Of a DNA stretch of 64,000 bases, positions 7,782 through 16,146 are shown one piece after another. The first letter of the stretch is position 1. Each line of letters starts with the position of its first letter. Source of the DNA: Coraliomargarita sp. (lineage in GTDB: Bacteria > Verrucomicrobiota > Verrucomicrobiia > Opitutales > UBA953); NCBI GenBank assembly GCA_024638885.1, contig JAHEJL010000002.1:248001-312000 (forward strand), written 5' to 3'. Under the pieces are notes generated by a model. It searched no databases and was not told the origin of the DNA. It saw nothing but the letters and a program-made list of their open reading frames with translations. Position numbers and translations under genes: made by a program.

Positions 7782-9299
7782 ATGCTCGCCCCGCTGTTCC
7801 GTTCCTTGGCTTTGCTGGCTGTCTCGGCGCTCGTCGCGGCGGACCGCCCCAACATCCTCTTCATCCTGACGGACGACCAGGGTTATGGCGACCTCTCCGC
7901 CCACGGGAATCCCGTGCTCAAGACCCCGCACCTCGATCAGCTGCGCTCGGAGAGCGTCCGTTTCACCGATTTCCAGGTCTCGCCCACCTGCGCGCCGACC
8001 CGCAGCGCTTTGCTGACGGGACGTCACGAGTTCAAGAACGGCGTGACCCATACGATCCTGGAGCGTGAGCGCATGGCGCTCGGGGCCGTCACGCTCACCC
8101 AGCAGTTGCAGAAAGCCGGTTACCGTACGGGCATCTTCGGGAAGTGGCATCTCGGCGACGAAGCCGAATATCAGCCGAACCAGCGCGGCTTCGATGAGGT
8201 GTATATCCATGGCGCGGGCGGGATCGGGCAAAGCTACCCGGGCAGCTGCGGGGACGTCCCTGGCAATTCCTATTACGGCCCGACCTTGCTGCATAACGGC
8301 AAGTTCGTGAAGACCGAGGGCTACTGCACCGACATGTTCTTCGCGCAGGCCACGAAGTGGATCGAAGGCGAAGTCGCGGCCAAGCGTCCGTTCTACGCTT
8401 ATATCGCGACCAACGCCCCGCATGCGCCTTACCACGCCAAGCCCGAGGATGCGGCGTTGTATGAAGGCAAGGGCCTGGGCAAGGACACCGAGAACTTCTT
8501 CGGCATGATCCATAACATCGATCAGAACGTCGGCAAGCTGCTGGCCAGGGTCGAGGCGCTGGGCATCGCCAAGGACACCTTGGTCATCTTCATGAACGAC
8601 AACGGCGGCACCGCCGGGACGAAGGTCTTCAATGCCGGCATGCGTGCGGCCAAGGGTACGCCCTTCATGGGAGGCATTCGCGCGATGTCGTTCTGGCGCT
8701 GGCCCGGACGTTTCCAGCCCATGGACGTCAAGGCGCTCGCCGCCCACATCGACTTCGCCCCGACGCTGCTCGAGTTGACCGCCTCGGCGGCTTCACCTCA
8801 GATGAAGTCCCAGCTCGAAGGCCGCAGCCTCGTGCCGCTGCTGACCGCCAAGGAAGGTCAGAACATCGCCTGGCCGGATCGCACGCTGTTCACGCACGTC
8901 GGCCGTTGGGGCAACATGGTCAAGGACGTCGACCCTGAGGTCGGTAAATATGCCGAGACCAGCGTCCGCACGAGCCGCTGGCACCTCGTCTCTTCGGCTG
9001 CGCCGCTCAAGCCGGCCGCCAAGATCGGCGCCAAGAACGTGAAGGCTCCCGGTAAAAAGGCGCCGCTGTCACCGGCCGACTTCAAGCAGACCCCGGCACA
9101 TTGGCAGTTGTTCGACCTCGAGGCGGATTATGGCGAAACCACCGATGTCGCCGCGCAGCATCCCGAGGTCGTCAAAGACCTGATCGCCCGTCATGACGCC
9201 TGGTGGAAGGAATGTCGCCCGCTGATGGTGAACGAGAACGCTCCCGGCCCCGCCGAGAACCCCTTCAAGGTGCTCTATCGGGAGCAGGTGGGGAAGTGA
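7782..9299 (+). CDS. exported formylglycine-type sulfatase
   Basis: 505 residues. A signal peptide (1-20) precedes RPNILFILTDDQGYGD, which supplies the two calcium-binding aspartates (31-32). The maturation motif is CAPTRSALLTG with Cys70, which must be converted to formylglycine; it is the standard C-x-P-x-R form. GKWHLG, PHAPYHA and FMNDNGG complete the S1 sulfatase pattern. The substrate is probably a sulfated polysaccharide, by analogy with the many sulfatases of PVC bacteria; regiospecificity cannot be read from sequence. No maturase (FGE or anSME) gene is in the window. The C-terminal ~120 residues contain the usual short sheet domain (WQLFDLEADYGETTDVAAQHP). Confidence 0.93.
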   Translation: MLAPLFRSLALLAVSALVAADRPNILFILTDDQGYGDLSAHGNPVLKTPHLDQLRSESVRFTDFQVSPTCAPTRSALLTGRHEFKNGVTHTILERERMALGAVTLTQQLQKAGYRTGIFGKWHLGDEAEYQPNQRGFDEVYIHGAGGIGQSYPGSCGDVPGNSYYGPTLLHNGKFVKTEGYCTDMFFAQATKWIEGEVAAKRPFYAYIATNAPHAPYHAKPEDAALYEGKGLGKDTENFFGMIHNIDQNVGKLLARVEALGIAKDTLVIFMNDNGGTAGTKVFNAGMRAAKGTPFMGGIRAMSFWRWPGRFQPMDVKALAAHIDFAPTLLELTASAASPQMKSQLEGRSLVPLLTAKEGQNIAWPDRTLFTHVGRWGNMVKDVDPEVGKYAETSVRTSRWHLVSSAAPLKPAAKIGAKNVKAPGKKAPLSPADFKQTPAHWQLFDLEADYGETTDVAAQHPEVVKDLIARHDAWWKECRPLMVNENAPGPAENPFKVLYREQVGK

Positions 9300-9310
9300 G
9301 CGCGAGCATG

Positions 9311-9331
9311 GAGTATCGAGTATGGAGTATA
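9311..9331 (+). repeat. GAGTATN heptamer array, copy 1
   Basis: Three tandem heptamers (GAGTATC, GAGTATG, GAGTATA) lie between the converging sulfatase and DUF1501 genes. The 16-mer at 9318-9333 recurs exactly on the minus strand at 58092-58107. A short ATAGGC/GCCTAT hairpin (9329-9346) follows. Confidence 0.7.
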
Positions 9332-9379
9332 GGCGAAGAGGCCTATGCTTCATGCCGATAAGAGGTGCCAGGGAGGGCT

Positions 9380-10843
9380 TTACGCCAGCAGCTTCTTGAC
9401 CACTTCGCCGTGGATGTCGGTGAGGCGGAAGTCGCGGCCTTGGTAGCGGTAGGTCAGGCGGGTGTGCTCGACGCCCATCAGGTGCAGGATCGTCGCATTG
9501 AGGTCGTGCACATGGACGCCGTCCTTGACGATGTTGTAGCTGAAGTCGTCGGTCTCGCCGAAGGTCGTGCCCTTGTTGACGCCGGCGCCGGCCATCAGGA
9601 CCGTGAAGCAGCGGGGATGGTGGTCGCGGCCGTAGTTGGTCTCGGTGAGGGTGCCCTGCGAGTAGGTCGTGCGGCCGAATTCGCCGCCCCAGACGACGAG
9701 CGTGTCGTCGAGCAGGCCGCGCTGCTTGAGGTCGGTGAGCAGGCCGGCCGTGGCCTGGTCGGTGTCGTTGCACTGGCCCTTGATGGCCTTGGGCAGGCCG
9801 CCGTGGTGGTCCCAGCCCATGTGGAAGAGCTGGACGAAGCGGACGTCGCGTTCGCAGAGGCGGCGGGCCAGGAGGCAGTTGGAGGCGTAGGAGCCCGGGC
9901 GCTTCACGTCGGGGCCGTAGAGGTCGAGGACGTGCTGCGGCTCCTTCGAGAGGTCGAGCAGGTCGGGCACGCTCGTCTGCATGCGGAAGGCCATCTCGTA
10001 CTGCGAGATGCGGGTCTGGATCTCCGGGTCGCCCAGCACGCCGTGGCGCTGGTTGTTGAGCGCGGCGATCTCGTCGAGCTGTTCGCGGCGGACTTCGCGG
10101 GGGATGCCCTCGGGGTCCTTGAGGTAGAGCACGCGTTCGCCCTTGTTGCGGAGCTTCACGCCTTGGTGACGGGAGGGCAGGAAGCCCGCGCCCCAGAGGC
10201 GGTCGTAGAGCGGCTGGTCGTCGGGACGACCGCTGCCGAAGGACGTCATCACCACGTAGGCCGGGAGGTCGGCGTTCTCGCTGCCGAGGCCGTAGGCGGA
10301 CCAGGCGCCGATGCTCGGACGGCCGGCCAGCTGGCTGCCCGTCTGCATGAACGTGATCGCCGGGTCATGGTTGATCGCTTCGGTGTGCATCGCGCGGACG
10401 ACGCACCATTCGTCGGCCTTCGAGGCGATGTGCGGGATCAGGTCGCTGAACCAGGCGCCGGACTGGCCGTGCTGCTTGAACTTGAAGATCGAGGGCGCGA
10501 CCGGGAAGGATTTCTGACCGGAGGTCATCGTCGTCAGACGCTGGCCCTTGCGGATGGATTCCGGCAGGTCCTTGCCGCGCATCGCTTCGAGCTGCGGCTT
10601 CGGGTCGAAGAGGTCCATCTGGGACGGGGCGCCCGACTGGAACAGGTAGATGATGCGCTTCGCCTTCGGCTTGAAGTTGGGGAACCCCAGGCCCGGGTTG
10701 GCGGCGAAGGCCGGCGTGCCCATCAGCGAGCCCAGCGCGGCGAGGCCGATGCCGCCCGCGGAACCCTTGATGAAGGTGCGGCGCGACAGGGCCATGCGCG
10801 TGGCCTGGTCGAGTCCGAGGAATTGGCGGTCGTTGCAGTTCAT
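9380..10843 (-). CDS. Tat-exported DUF1501 protein, module 1
   Basis: 487 residues from the ATG at 10841-10843; the frame is open far upstream but only inside the preceding gene. The twin-arginine signal SRRTFIKG (Arg21-Arg22) is followed by a hydrophobic stretch ending TPAFAA, so the protein is folded before export. DUF1501 hallmarks are YLFQSGAPSQMDLFDPKP, RPSIGAWSAYGLG, FHMGWDHHG, WGGEFGRT and YGRDHHP. The fold is alkaline-phosphatase-like; function unknown. The start overlaps the stop of the DUF1549/DUF1553 gene (ATGA at 10843-10840), implying coupled translation and a physical or functional pair. It is the last gene of the unit. Confidence 0.93.
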   Translation of the reverse strand: MNCNDRQFLGLDQATRMALSRRTFIKGSAGGIGLAALGSLMGTPAFAANPGLGFPNFKPKAKRIIYLFQSGAPSQMDLFDPKPQLEAMRGKDLPESIRKGQRLTTMTSGQKSFPVAPSIFKFKQHGQSGAWFSDLIPHIASKADEWCVVRAMHTEAINHDPAITFMQTGSQLAGRPSIGAWSAYGLGSENADLPAYVVMTSFGSGRPDDQPLYDRLWGAGFLPSRHQGVKLRNKGERVLYLKDPEGIPREVRREQLDEIAALNNQRHGVLGDPEIQTRISQYEMAFRMQTSVPDLLDLSKEPQHVLDLYGPDVKRPGSYASNCLLARRLCERDVRFVQLFHMGWDHHGGLPKAIKGQCNDTDQATAGLLTDLKQRGLLDDTLVVWGGEFGRTTYSQGTLTETNYGRDHHPRCFTVLMAGAGVNKGTTFGETDDFSYNIVKDGVHVHDLNATILHLMGVEHTRLTYRYQGRDFRLTDIHGEVVKKLLA

Positions 10844-13800
10844 TCGCGGGTGACGGTTTCGTCGAGGTTGAGGAGGACGTTGGCGGTCGCGGTCCACGCG
10901 GCCAGCTGGTTGCGGTCGAGGTCGGCCGGCACCGGGCTCACGCCTTGGGCGAGCAGCTTCGGGGCGAGGGTCGCGTCGGCGGCGTAGGTCGCCAGGCGCT
11001 TGTCGAGGCCCTTGCGGAGGACGGCCAGTTCGGCGGCGGTGGCATCGCGGCGGACCACCTTGCGGAAGGTCCACGCCAGCTTCGCGTCGTTGTCGCCGGC
11101 CTGGCGCAGCGCCTGTTCGGCGAGCTTGCGCGCGGCTTCGACGAAGGTCACCTCGTTGAGCAGCGACAGCGCCTGCATCGGCGTGTTGGAGCGGGAGCGC
11201 TTCACCGTGCAGACCTCGCGGCCGGCGGAATCGAAGAGCAGCATCGTGGGCGGCGCCGCGGTGCGCTTCCAGATCGTGTAGAGCGAGCGGCGCCAGAGGC
11301 CTTCGCCCATGTCCGCCTTGTAGTTGCGCATGTCGCCGTAGACGCTGGTCTCGTCCCAGACCGCTTCGGGCATGTAAGGCTTCACGCTCGGGCCGCCTTG
11401 CTTGTCGACCAGGAGCCCGGCCGTCCAGAGGGCCTGGTCGCGGATGACTTCGGCGGGCAGGCGGAAGCGCGGGCCGCGGGCGAGCAGGCGGTTGTCCGGA
11501 TCCTTTTCCAGCATCTCCGGCGTCACGGCGGCGCTGCGGCGGTAGGCGGCGCTCGACATGATCAGCTTCTGCATCGCCTTCATGTCCCACTTGCGGTCGA
11601 CGAACTCGACCGCGAGCCAGTCGAGGAGGGCGGGGTTGCTCGGCCACTCGGCCTGCGAGCCGAAGTTCTCGGAAGTCTTCACGAGGCCGATGCCGAAGAA
11701 GCGTTCCCAGGCGCGGTTGACCCAGACGCGGCCGGTGAGCGGGTGCTGGCCGCTGACGAGCCAGCGGGCGAAGCCGAGGCGGTTGTTGGGCTCGCCGGCG
11801 GGCATCGGCGGGAGGGCGCGGAAGAGGGCGCGTTCGACCTTCGGGCCGATCTTGTCGTATTCGCCGCGCAACAGCACGAACGCGTCGCGGGGCTGCGGGA
11901 GCTCCTTCATCACCATCACCGTCACCGGGGCGGCGACGGCGGCGTCATGGGCCGCCTTGGCGGCGGCGACCTTGGCGACCGCCTGGGCGCGCGGGTGTTC
12001 GGGGCTGTCGGCGAAGAGTTTCTCCAGGGCCTTCTGGTCGGCCTTCGTCAGCTGGTCGGCCGGCTTGCCGAGGAGGCGACGCGCCGCGTCCGTCGCGGGG
12101 TCGGACTTGAGCGAGAGGAGCTTCGGGTCCTGGCCGGAGACGTTGAGGCGGAAGCGGCCGATGTTGTGGGCCGAGACGGCTTCATGGCGCATGACCACGA
12201 TGAGCTTGGCGCCGGTCGGGATCGTGGTGGGGGCGACGGTGAAGATCGCCTTACGCGGGACACGGTTCTCGGCCATGTTGCCGGCGATGGCCCAGCCGGC
12301 CTTCGTGTTGTCGGCTTTCTTCGGCTTGCCCTTGGCCATGGGGGCCGGGGCGAGCTTCGCGATGCTCCAACCTTGCTGGTCGAAATCGGCTTCGGCCTTC
12401 ACCAGCGGCAGGTTGGTCGTCTGGCCGTCGGCGGTGCGGAGGCGGACCTCGAAGCCGCTGAGCACGAAGTTGCCGTTCGGCGCGCGGCCGAGGCTCTTGC
12501 CCGGAAGCGAATCGTCGGGCAGGGCTTCGAGGCGGAGCGCGGTCAGCAGGCCCGGGGTTGGCGTCGTTTCGACGACGTAGGTTTCCTTGGCGGCGTTACC
12601 GCCCGAGACGAGCCACGAGCCGTCGTCGAGGCGCTTGAATTCGGCTTTCTCCTTGGCGGTCACCTTTTCGTCGGCGAGGGCCTGCCAGGCCACGCCTTCC
12701 TTGGAGAAGGCCTTGCGCTGGCGTTCGAGCCACTGCGCGAAGACGTCGGGCTGCGAGGCCGGGATGGCCTTCAGCGCGGCTTCCGCCGCGGCGAGCGCGG
12801 CCGTGGTGGCGTCGATCTGCTTCTGCTGCTCAGGAGTCGGCAGCGGCAGCACCGGAGGCGTGTTGCCGCCGGCGCGGGTGCGACCGGCGCCACCGAAGTC
12901 GCCGAGCACGCCCGACTCCTCGATGGAATTGAAGTAGGCGAAGAACTGGTAGAACTCCTTCTGCGAGATCGGGTCGTACTTGTGGTCGTGGCAGCGGCAG
13001 CAGTTCATCGTCAGCGCGAGCCAGGTGGAGCCCGTCGTCTCGATGCGGTCGATGACGTTCTCGGCGAACCATTCCTCGACGATGCGGCCTCCCTCGCCGT
13101 TGAGGCGATGGTTGCGGTGGAACGCCGTCGCGACGATCTGGTCGCGGTTGGCGTTGGGGAGCAGGTCGCCGGCGAGCTGCTCGACCGTGAAGGCGTCGAA
13201 AGGCTTGTTGTCGTTGAAGGCCTTGATGACCCAGTCGCGGTAGGGCCACATCGTGCGCTGCGTGTCGCTCTGGAAGCCGTTGGAGTCGGCGTAGCGGGCG
13301 AAGTCGAGCCACTGCATCGCCATGTTCTCGCCGTAGTGGGGCGAGGCCAGCAGGCGGTCGAGGGCCTTGGACCAGGCGTCGGCGGAGGTGTCGGCCAGGA
13401 AGGCCTGCAGGTCGGCGTCGGAAGGCGGCAGTCCCGTCAGGTCGAGGGCGGCGCGACGGAGCAGGGTGGCCTTGGGCGCTTCGCCGTTCGGCTTGAGTCC
13501 CTTGGCGGCGAGGCCTTGGGCGAGGAAAGCGTCGATGGCGTTACCGCCGGCAGGGATAGCCGGGACGGCGGGCTTGACCGGCGTCTGGAAGGCCCAGTGG
13601 CCTTGGTACTCGGCGCCTTCCTTGATCCAGCGTTCGACGAGCGCGATCTGGTCCTTCGAGAGCACCTTGTGGAACTCCGCCGGCGGCATGTGCTCGTCGG
13701 CATCGGCCGTCAGCAGGCGCTTCATCACTTCGCTCTTTTCCGGATGGCCCGGGACGATGGCTGGTTCGCCGGACTTGCCGCCCTTGCGGGCCGCGTCGAG

Positions 13801-13974
13801 CGAGTCGAGGCGCAGCTTACCCTTGATCTTGTTCTCGTCGGGGCCGTGGCAGGCGTAGCAGGTGTCGGAGAAGATCGGACGGATGTCGCGGTTGAACTGC
13901 ACGCGCTCGGCGGCGGACGCGGAGGCGAGGAGCAGGGTGCCGGCGACGGCGAGGCTGAACGAAGGAAGACGCAT
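10840..13974 (-). CDS. DUF1549/DUF1553 cytochrome protein, module 1
   Basis: 1044 residues. Signal peptide 1-22; then the planctomycete-type cytochrome domain with CYACHG (Cys39, Cys42, His43). DUF1549 follows (~140-340; PYRDWVIKAFNDNKPFDAF and CRCHDHKYDPIS, a second CxxCH-like site) and DUF1553 near the C-terminus (~640-1020; GFARWLVSGQHPLTGRVWVNR, MLLFDSAGREVC, TPMQALSLLNEVTFVEA). The ~400-650 section is a beta-rich insert typical of this group. The protein is secreted to the periplasm and probably redox-active; the reaction is unknown. It is translationally coupled to the DUF1501 partner downstream. Confidence 0.93.
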   Translation of the reverse strand: MRLPSFSLAVAGTLLLASASAAERVQFNRDIRPIFSDTCYACHGPDENKIKGKLRLDSLDAARKGGKSGEPAIVPGHPEKSEVMKRLLTADADEHMPPAEFHKVLSKDQIALVERWIKEGAEYQGHWAFQTPVKPAVPAIPAGGNAIDAFLAQGLAAKGLKPNGEAPKATLLRRAALDLTGLPPSDADLQAFLADTSADAWSKALDRLLASPHYGENMAMQWLDFARYADSNGFQSDTQRTMWPYRDWVIKAFNDNKPFDAFTVEQLAGDLLPNANRDQIVATAFHRNHRLNGEGGRIVEEWFAENVIDRIETTGSTWLALTMNCCRCHDHKYDPISQKEFYQFFAYFNSIEESGVLGDFGGAGRTRAGGNTPPVLPLPTPEQQKQIDATTAALAAAEAALKAIPASQPDVFAQWLERQRKAFSKEGVAWQALADEKVTAKEKAEFKRLDDGSWLVSGGNAAKETYVVETTPTPGLLTALRLEALPDDSLPGKSLGRAPNGNFVLSGFEVRLRTADGQTTNLPLVKAEADFDQQGWSIAKLAPAPMAKGKPKKADNTKAGWAIAGNMAENRVPRKAIFTVAPTTIPTGAKLIVVMRHEAVSAHNIGRFRLNVSGQDPKLLSLKSDPATDAARRLLGKPADQLTKADQKALEKLFADSPEHPRAQAVAKVAAAKAAHDAAVAAPVTVMVMKELPQPRDAFVLLRGEYDKIGPKVERALFRALPPMPAGEPNNRLGFARWLVSGQHPLTGRVWVNRAWERFFGIGLVKTSENFGSQAEWPSNPALLDWLAVEFVDRKWDMKAMQKLIMSSAAYRRSAAVTPEMLEKDPDNRLLARGPRFRLPAEVIRDQALWTAGLLVDKQGGPSVKPYMPEAVWDETSVYGDMRNYKADMGEGLWRRSLYTIWKRTAAPPTMLLFDSAGREVCTVKRSRSNTPMQALSLLNEVTFVEAARKLAEQALRQAGDNDAKLAWTFRKVVRRDATAAELAVLRKGLDKRLATYAADATLAPKLLAQGVSPVPADLDRNQLAAWTATANVLLNLDETVTRE

Positions 13975-14033
13975 GGGGCTGCGGGATATCCCAGGTATAG
14001 GGGCGGCCCGTTGCCATGCAATCGGCAGTTAAC

Positions 14034-14059
14034 AAAAAACCCCTCTTTCGAGGGGTTTT
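14034..14059 (-). terminator. intrinsic terminator after DUF1080 genes
   Basis: On the minus strand a 10-bp stem (arm AAAACCCCTC, 14050-14059 with 14036-14045) with a GAAA loop runs into a T-tract. It lies 20 bp past the stop of the tandem DUF1080 gene and upstream of the module 1 start at 13974, separating two transcription units. Confidence 0.9.
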
Positions 14060-14079
14060 GAAGGTCGGTGGCAGGACCC

Positions 14080-15375
14080 TTATTTGGCGGCGAGGTCCTT
14101 GAGCTCGATGTTCCGGAATTCGGCCGCGTCGTTGTGGCCGGCGAAGCCGAAGTAGCCGTTCTTGCGGTCCTTGCCCGGGTGCGGCTTCTTGGCCATGACC
14201 GTCGCGAGGTCGACCTTGGCGAGGTCGGTGTCGAGGATCACGTAGCCGTTCAGCTCGACCTTGATGGTGGAGCCGGCGACGGTGACTTCCTGGAAATTCC
14301 ATTCGCCGATCGGGCGCTGGTACCCGCGCTGGGCGGCGACCATGCCGTAGGCCGAGCCATGGGCTTGGCGGGGGTCGATCTTGCCCTTCACCTTCTCGTA
14401 ATTGTCGTCGAGCACCTGCAGCTCGCACATGCCGACGTAGGCGGTGTCGCCCGTGCCCGGGTAGCGGAGCGCCAGGCCATTGTTACCGCCGGCGGGAAGC
14501 TTGAATTCGAGGCGTGCGGCGAAGTCGGTGAGGTCCTGGTTGTAGTAGGGCGTGCCGCCCTTGCCCGGCTTGCAGCGCAGGGCGCCGTCGGCCACCTCGT
14601 AGTTCTCGACCGGACCGGCCCAGCCCGCGAAGTCCTTGCCGTTGAAGATGGACTTGAAGCCGGCCTTGCCGTGCGCGGCGAGGATCTGGTTCGCCTCGGC
14701 GCCGCCGATCTCGCGGACGGAGAGGTTGCGCCAGCGGATGGAAGCGCCGTGGGTCTGGAGGCAGATCGGGCCCTTGGCCGGGATGGCGGCCTTGCGGTCG
14801 TAGTAGTTCTCCAGGATGGCATGGTCGACGGTCTGCTTGCCGTTGAGCCAGACGCTGACGCGGGAGCCCACCATCAGGATGCGGAGCGTATTCCATTCGC
14901 CCGGGGCCTTGTCGGCGAGGACGAGCGGGTCCTTGCCCGGGGCGCCCTTGCTGTTGTTCCAGAGCGCGCCGGAGCCGAGGTTGGCGTTGTTCTTGAGTTC
15001 CTTCGGGTTGGCCGGGTCCCAGATCTGCACCTGGGGGCAGGCGCGGAGGTAGATGCCGGAGTCGCCGAGCGGGGCCATGTTATATTCCAGCAGCAGCTCG
15101 ATGTCGCCGTATTCCTTGTCGGTCGTCGCGTAGGCGCCGGTGCCCGGATTGAAGATCTCGCCGTCCTTCACGGACCAGTGCTGCGGGAACTCGTCGCGCA
15201 TCTTCTTCAGCATCGCGTCCTTCTTCTCGCCCGTGAGCTTGGCGACCGAGTGGGGGTTGTAGCCGTGCCAGCCGGAGAGATCCTTGCCGTTGAAGAGCGG
15301 GACGAAGCCGGCGGGCGGCGAATCCGCGAAGAGCGCGGAAGCGGCGACGGCGAGGAGGGCGGAGAAGAGGCGCAT
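14080..15375 (-). CDS. exported protein with two DUF1080 (3-keto-disaccharide hydrolase) domains
   Basis: 431 residues with a signal peptide (1-18, ends LFADS). Two DUF1080/PF06439 jelly-roll domains lie in tandem: residues ~22-228 (FVPLFNGKDLSGWHGY ... GEWNTLRILMVGSRVSVWLNG ... RNLSVREI) and ~238-430 (SIFNGKDFAGWAG ... NNGLALRY ... GEWNFQEVTVAGSTIKVELNG ... EFRNIELKDL). The family hydrolyses 3-keto-disaccharides and related 3-keto-glycosides in characterised cases. The first domain carries an insertion of ~25 residues after GWHGY. It is probably cotranscribed with the single-domain DUF1080 gene 41 bp upstream and ends at the terminator at 14034-14059. Confidence 0.9.
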   Translation of the reverse strand: MRLFSALLAVAASALFADSPPAGFVPLFNGKDLSGWHGYNPHSVAKLTGEKKDAMLKKMRDEFPQHWSVKDGEIFNPGTGAYATTDKEYGDIELLLEYNMAPLGDSGIYLRACPQVQIWDPANPKELKNNANLGSGALWNNSKGAPGKDPLVLADKAPGEWNTLRILMVGSRVSVWLNGKQTVDHAILENYYDRKAAIPAKGPICLQTHGASIRWRNLSVREIGGAEANQILAAHGKAGFKSIFNGKDFAGWAGPVENYEVADGALRCKPGKGGTPYYNQDLTDFAARLEFKLPAGGNNGLALRYPGTGDTAYVGMCELQVLDDNYEKVKGKIDPRQAHGSAYGMVAAQRGYQRPIGEWNFQEVTVAGSTIKVELNGYVILDTDLAKVDLATVMAKKPHPGKDRKNGYFGFAGHNDAAEFRNIELKDLAAK

Positions 15376-15382
15376 GGCCTAA

Positions 15383-15412
15383 GAAGGGCTAGGGGTGGGG
15401 TAAGGGGTAGGG
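15383..15412 (+). other. G-run cluster (possible G-quadruplex) in leader of DUF1080 gene
   Basis: Five runs of three or more G on the plus strand (GGGCTAGGGGTGGGG then TAAGGGGTAGGG) occupy the 41-bp spacer. The mRNA-sense strand of the minus-strand gene is therefore C-rich and the template strand G-rich. The pattern fits an intramolecular quadruplex; no function is shown. Confidence 0.45.
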
Positions 15413-15416
15413 CCGA

Positions 15417-16070
15417 TCAGAGCGGCTCGAGGGTGCAGCGCTTGACCTCGAAGGCGCCGCCTTCGACCTGCAGGCCGATGAAGCCTTCGGAAAGGTTGGT
15501 GCCGGTGGCCTTGTTCACTTCCTTGCCGTTGACGAGGATCGTGACCGTGTTGCCGTCGCAGATGGTCGTATAGGTGTTCCATTCGCCGGCCGGCTTCTCG
15601 GCGTCGGCCTGCTTGCCGAGGCGGTAGCCGCGGACCTTGCCGGTCTTCTTGTCCTTGAGTTCGGTGCCGCCGGTGAGCGTGGCGCCGTTCCAGAAATAGA
15701 AGTCGCCCTGGTTCTTGTGCATGCCCTGGCATTCGATGCTCTTCGGCCAGATCGCGTCGGGGGGCGTCATGTGGACGACCACGCCGGTGTTGCCCGGTTT
15801 CGTGAAGCGCCATTCGACCGTGAAGCGATACTGCTTGTAGCTCTTTTCGGTGCGCAGGAAGCCGCTGGGCTTGCCGACGCAGGAGAGGACGCCGTCCTTG
15901 ATGGACCAGGTGTCCTTGGAGGTCTCGGCCGGGTAGACGACCCAGCCGGCCGTGTCCTTGCCGTTGAAGAGTTCGGTCTTGGCGGTCGGCGTGACGGCGT
16001 CGGCGGCGAAGGCGTGGACGAAGGCGGAAGCCAGGAGGGCGGCCGCGAGGGTGAGGCGGTGGAGGGGCAT
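15417..16070 (-). CDS. exported single-domain DUF1080 protein
   Basis: 217 residues with a signal peptide (1-23, ends HAFAAD). One DUF1080 domain spans ~30-217: TELFNGKDTAGWVVYP, FLRTEKSYKQYRFTVEWRF, TGVVVHM, the IECQG segment, GEWNTYTTICDGNTVTILVNG and GFIGLQVEGGAFEVKRCTLEPL. It belongs to the 3-keto-disaccharide hydrolase family; a carbohydrate-binding-only role is the alternative. It is the first gene of a two-gene unit with the tandem-domain protein. The 76-bp spacer upstream is AT-rich compared with its surroundings and probably holds the promoter. Confidence 0.9.
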   Translation of the reverse strand: MPLHRLTLAAALLASAFVHAFAADAVTPTAKTELFNGKDTAGWVVYPAETSKDTWSIKDGVLSCVGKPSGFLRTEKSYKQYRFTVEWRFTKPGNTGVVVHMTPPDAIWPKSIECQGMHKNQGDFYFWNGATLTGGTELKDKKTGKVRGYRLGKQADAEKPAGEWNTYTTICDGNTVTILVNGKEVNKATGTNLSEGFIGLQVEGGAFEVKRCTLEPL

Positions 16071-16146
16071 GGCGTGACCTTACGGTTCCATCACGACCGT
16101 TGAAGTCTAAACACCGAAATTAAACGGCGTATAAAGGTCGTTTACC

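Noticed and set aside
10844..11647. Upstream extension of the module 1 DUF1501 frame
   Set aside because: It overlaps the DUF1549/DUF1553 gene; the Tat signal begins at the ATG at 10843.
16071..16146. Terminator or operator in the AT-rich spacer between the DUF1080 and module 2 genes
   Set aside because: Only a 5-bp wobble stem and a 6-bp long-range complementarity are present, not enough for a call.
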